From JBEKTY01 sp049515555 (GTDB lineage: Bacteria > Planctomycetota > Planctomycetia > Pirellulales > Thermoguttaceae), in the NCBI GenBank assembly GCA_049515555.1, contig JBEKTY010000269.1, positions 1-7,701 on the forward strand: DNA of 7,701 nucleotides. The letters are read 5' to 3'. Below the pieces are notes generated by a model. The model worked only from the letters and a program-made list of their open reading frames with translations, searched no databases and was not told the DNA's origin. Position 1 is the first letter of the stretch. Each line of letters starts with the position of its first letter. A program made the position numbers and the translations under genes. Shown in pieces: positions 5,199-7,701 of this stretch.

Positions 5199-6530
5199 AT
5201 GACGAGCATTCTGGACATTCCCGAAGTGGCGGCCTTGGACGCCCGGCGTTCGCTGATCCGCATCCCGCCGGAGCTCGACGTGCCGCTCACCCAGCGCGTG
5301 CGGCAGATCATCGACGCCGCCGACTTCCGCCGCCTGGCGCGGATCAGCCAGTTGGGACTGGTGTGGCTGGTGTATCCGGCGGCGCGTCACACGCGGTTCG
5401 AGCACAGCCTGGGCGTGTTTCGGCTGGCGCTGGTGTACCTGAAGCGGCTGGCCCACGACGAGCGGTTCGCCGCGGCGGTCAGCCCCGAGCAGGCCCAGGT
5501 GTTCCTGGCCGCCGCGCTGTTGCACGATCTGGGCCATTGGCCCTTCTGCCATCCGATCGAGGACGCCCATCTGCCCGGCGTGCCCAGCCACGAGCTGTTC
5601 GCCAACAGCTTCCTGCTGGAAGGCGAGATCGGCGACGTGCTGCGGCACGACTGGGGCGTGCAACCCCGCGAGGTCGTGGCCCTGTTGAGTGCAAAACCCC
5701 GCGACCCCGCCGCGCGCATCCTGGCCAGCATGCTCTCCGGCCCCATCGACATCGACAAGATGGACTACCTGTTCCGCGACAGTCTGCACGCGGGCGTGCC
5801 CTATGGCCGGCACTTCGATCAGCAGCGGCTCCTGGGCAGCCTGTGTCTGAACCGCAGCGGCGACGGGCTGGCCATCACCGACAAGGGCCGCACGGCCGCC
5901 GAGCTGATGGTCTTCGCCCGCTACGTCATGTTCAGCGAGGTCTACTGGCACCACGGGGTGCGGGCGGCCACGGCCATGTTTCAGCGGGCATTCTACCTGC
6001 TGCACGGCAGTTTGGACCTCGATCTGCTGTGCCGCATGCCGGAGCAGGAGTTCATTGCCGAGCTGGAGCGGGCCGCCGGGGGCGGTCCGGCCGGCCAGTT
6101 GCTCGGCGGGCTGTTCGGGCCCACGCGGCTGTTGTACAAGCGGCTCATACAGCTCAGCTTTCCCGACGACCGCGAGCGGCACCAGCGGCTGGCCCGCCGG
6201 CCTTATCCCTGGCTGGTGGCCTGTGCCGAGCGGCTGGCCGGGCTGACCAGCGCGGCGCTGGGCCGGGTAGTGGCCCCGCATGAGCTGCTCATCGACGCCC
6301 CGCCCGTCGGCCGCGAGGTGCAGATCCAGATCGAGATCCAGTTTCCCAAGGAAGGCCGCGCGCGCCCGCTGGCCGAGGTCTCGCCCGTCATGCGGACCCT
6401 CACCACCGACCAGTTCGACGACTACGTCAAGCGGGTGCGGGTCTTCGCCCATCCGCGGATCGTCACCGACCTCCGCCGGCTGGAAAACCTGCCCGCACTG
6501 CTCGATCAGGCCATTGCGCAAACCGAATGA
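5199..6530 (+). CDS. HD-domain phosphohydrolase, SAMHD1/COG1078-like
   Basis: Predicted cytoplasmic metal-dependent phosphohydrolase of 443 residues. By family (COG1078, SAMHD1, dGTPase-like) it probably removes triphosphate from dNTPs, though the substrate is not readable from sequence. The HD core is intact: H64-x-R66-x-x-H69-S, then H109-D110 in 'LLHDLGHWPFCH' (H113, H118), H131, and 'DIDKMDYLFRDS' with D186, K187 and Y190. By comparison with SAMHD1, H69, H109, D110 and D186 would bind the metal, and R66, H113, H118, H131, K187 and Y190 would contact substrate. The C-terminal part (about 360-443) contains a beta-rich stretch 'REVQIQIEIQFPKEG' and a final helical region. There is no obvious SAMHD1-type SAM domain. 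The start overlaps the previous stop context as TGAGATG, without a clear ribosome site, so translation is likely coupled to the zinc-ribbon membrane gene. A heptamer array begins 6 bases after its stop. The catalytic set argues for an active enzyme. Confidence 0.88.
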   Translation: MTSILDIPEVAALDARRSLIRIPPELDVPLTQRVRQIIDAADFRRLARISQLGLVWLVYPAARHTRFEHSLGVFRLALVYLKRLAHDERFAAAVSPEQAQVFLAAALLHDLGHWPFCHPIEDAHLPGVPSHELFANSFLLEGEIGDVLRHDWGVQPREVVALLSAKPRDPAARILASMLSGPIDIDKMDYLFRDSLHAGVPYGRHFDQQRLLGSLCLNRSGDGLAITDKGRTAAELMVFARYVMFSEVYWHHGVRAATAMFQRAFYLLHGSLDLDLLCRMPEQEFIAELERAAGGGPAGQLLGGLFGPTRLLYKRLIQLSFPDDRERHQRLARRPYPWLVACAERLAGLTSAALGRVVAPHELLIDAPPVGREVQIQIEIQFPKEGRARPLAEVSPVMRTLTTDQFDDYVKRVRVFAHPRIVTDLRRLENLPALLDQAIAQTE

Positions 6531-6536
6531 GACGGA

Positions 6537-6704
6537 GGGATTAGGGATTGGGGATTGGGGATTGGGGATTGGGGATTGGGTCTTGGGTCTTCGGCTCTCA
6601 TTTTGGCATTTTGCAATTTGCATTTTTCATTTTGCAATTTGCCCTCCGCCCTCCGCCCTCCGCCCTCCCCCTTCCGCCCTCCGCCTTCCCCCTTCCGCCT
6701 TATA
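6537..6704. repeat. Heptamer-phased array 3 spanning the HD gene-rsmH gap
   Basis: Twenty-four consecutive 7-mers share one register across three different blocks. Block one (6537-6578) is GGGATTA then GGGATTG five times; 6579-6599 is GGTCTTG, GGTCTTC, GGCTCTC. Block two (6600-6641) is T-rich: ATTTTGG, CATTTTG, CAATTTG, CATTTTT, CATTTTG, CAATTTG. Block three (6642-6697) is C-rich: CCCTCCG and its CCTTCCG or CCTTCCC variants, closing with CCTTATA. The G-rich block has many runs of four Gs three bases apart and could form a G-quadruplex on the plus strand; the C-rich block gives shorter G runs on the other strand. The array starts 6 bases after the HD gene stop and ends 13 bases before the rsmH ATG, so any rsmH promoter must be in it or upstream of it. 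Confidence 0.88.
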
Positions 6705-6717
6705 GAATGGGTTGCCG

Positions 6718-7605
6718 ATGAGCGAGCCGGCTACTGTTCACGTGCCCGTTATGCTGGAGGAGGTCCTCAAATGGCTCGATCCGCGGCCGGGGGGCGTCGT
6801 TGTGGACGGCACGCTGGGCGGCGGCGGCCACAGCCGGGCCCTGGCCGAGCGGGTCGGGCCGGGCGGCATGGTTATCGCCATGGACCGCGACCCGGCGGCC
6901 ATCGCGGCGGCTGAAAAGAACCTGGCCGGCCTGCCGCTGCGGGCCATCCACGGCGATTTCTGCGACCTGCCCGAAGCCCTGGCGGAACTCGGCTTGACGG
7001 TGGTCGACGGGATCGTCCTGGACCTGGGCGTCTCCAGCGACCAGTTGGCCGACCCCCAGCGCGGCTTCAGCTTCTTCTCGACCGGGCCGCTCGATCTGCG
7101 CATGGACCCCCTGCGGGGCGAGCCGGCCCGGCGGCTCATCGAGCGGCTCAGCGCCCAGCATCTGGCCGATCTGATCTACGCCTTCGGCGAGGAGCGGTAT
7201 AGCCGGCGGATTGCCCGGGCCATCGTCGAGCGCCGGCGCCGCGAGCCGATCCAGACGGCCGCGGAGCTGGCCGAGCTGGTCCGCCGCTGTGTACCCCGCT
7301 CGCGGCACGAGCGGATCGACCCCGCCACCCGCACGTTCCAGGCCCTGCGAATCGCGGTCAACGACGAGCTCAAGTCACTGGAGATTGCGATGTCGCGGCT
7401 GCCCGCCTGCCTTCGGCCCGGGGCCCGGCTGGCCGTAATCAGCTTCCACTCGCTCGAGGACCGGCGGGTGAAGGAGGCCTTCCGCAGCGATCCCCGGCTG
7501 ACGGCCCTGACGCGAAAGCCGGTGCTCCCTTCGCTCGATGAGATCGAGCGGAACCCGCGGGCCCGCAGCGCAAAGCTTCGCGCGGCCGAGCGGCAAGCGA
7601 GTTAG
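6718..7605 (+). CDS. rsmH: 16S rRNA (cytosine1402-N4)-methyltransferase RsmH
   Basis: S-adenosylmethionine-dependent enzyme that methylates N4 of C1402 in the decoding centre of the small ribosomal subunit. All family landmarks are present in 295 residues, close to the usual length: 'HVPVMLEEVL' (8-17), the SAM-binding 'DGTLGGGGHS' (30-39), 'MDRDP' (55-59), 'GDF' (79-81), 'LDLGVSSDQL' (101-110), 'RGFSFF' (115-120), 'PLDLRMD' (124-130), 'GEERYSRRIARAI' (157-169), 'PATRTFQALRIAVN' (202-215), 'ISFHSLEDRRVK' (241-252) and the C-terminal 'NPRARSAKLRAAER' (279-292). Asp201 stands where many homologues have His before PATRTFQ. I chose ATG at 6718; a TTG two codons upstream (6712) is less likely. There is no clear Shine-Dalgarno site; TATAGAAT at 6701-6708 could be a -10 element giving a nearly leaderless message, but this is weak. 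mraZ is not upstream and no ftsL-like start is seen in the 96 bases downstream, unlike the usual dcw cluster order. Confidence 0.97.
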   Translation: MSEPATVHVPVMLEEVLKWLDPRPGGVVVDGTLGGGGHSRALAERVGPGGMVIAMDRDPAAIAAAEKNLAGLPLRAIHGDFCDLPEALAELGLTVVDGIVLDLGVSSDQLADPQRGFSFFSTGPLDLRMDPLRGEPARRLIERLSAQHLADLIYAFGEERYSRRIARAIVERRRREPIQTAAELAELVRRCVPRSRHERIDPATRTFQALRIAVNDELKSLEIAMSRLPACLRPGARLAVISFHSLEDRRVKEAFRSDPRLTALTRKPVLPSLDEIERNPRARSAKLRAAERQAS

Positions 7606-7616
7606 CCGGGATCATT

Positions 7617-7686
7617 CGTAGTGACCCGATTCATCGGGTCTGGAGAGCGTGAACAGGTCGAGGACCGCATGAATGCGGTCACTACG
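7617..7686. repeat. 70-bp three-arm palindromic element, copy B
   Basis: Identical to 4128-4197 at 66 of 70 positions and in the same orientation. The four differences (7632, 7640, 7648, 7660) are all transitions; one lies in the loop of the first hairpin and three in the linker, so every predicted stem is preserved. It begins 11 bases after the rsmH stop and may act as a 3' hairpin for that message. The start and end are set by the perfect 10-bp terminal inverted repeats. Confidence 0.9.
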
Positions 7687-7692
7687 GACGCT

Positions 7693-7701
7693 GGGTGCCA
7701 C
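7693..7701. repeat. Possible edge of an inverted CTGCTGG palindrome, cut by the window end
   Basis: The last nine bases, GGGTGCCAC, are the exact reverse complement of 4397-4405, the right edge of palindrome copy 2 with its flank. As in copy A, it lies a few bases beyond a 70-bp element. Nine bases could match by chance. Confidence 0.35.

Noticed and set aside
5001..6623. 540-codon minus-strand open frame
   Set aside because: Antisense to the HD-domain gene, which has all catalytic motifs; the antisense product has no family features and begins in a heptamer array.
6755..6770. GGAGGAGG followed by an ATG inside rsmH
   Set aside because: The ATG is out of frame with rsmH, and the purine run encodes the conserved LEEV of the family.

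Overview
The window looks like chromosomal DNA of a GC-rich planctomycete, most likely of the Pirellulales type. The grounds are a PEP-CTERM protein built of GloVer-type repeats, proteins carrying short CxxC zinc ribbons beside Ala/Pro-rich linkers, a SAMHD1/COG1078-like HD phosphohydrolase, and intergenic DNA packed with 7- and 8-bp tandem repeats. The assignment is inferred from gene style; no rRNA or tRNA is present to anchor it.

Layout. Bases 1-422 are a leader without a convincing gene. A 489-residue secreted PEP-CTERM protein (423-1892, +) follows, with a seven-unit repeat region that could form a beta-propeller. About 1.3 kb without a credible gene comes next (1893-3213). It holds a strong 49-nt extended hairpin (2355-2403), two heptamer-phased arrays (2595-2678 and 2868-3056) and an octamer array that folds back on itself (3075-3197). 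A double zinc-ribbon protein with a possibly Sm-like C-terminal domain lies on the minus strand (3214-4020). The divergent intergenic region 4021-4519 is a mosaic of repeats: a 70-bp three-arm palindromic element, two copies of a CTGCTGG palindrome, and a 54-bp direct duplication.

On the plus strand, a zinc-ribbon membrane protein (4520-5197) is followed after one base by an HD-domain phosphohydrolase (5199-6530), so the two are very probably translationally coupled. A heptamer-phased array fills almost the whole gap up to rsmH (6718-7605), which encodes the 16S rRNA C1402 N4-methyltransferase. A second copy of the 70-bp element starts 11 bases after the rsmH stop. The last nine bases match, inverted, the edge of the CTGCTGG palindrome.

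The genes are ordinary for such a genome. The most interesting material is between them: repeat blocks of different sequence that keep one strict 7-nt register, and a 70-bp element whose two copies differ at four positions, all outside the predicted stems. No phage, CRISPR, transposase or recognised defence gene is visible.
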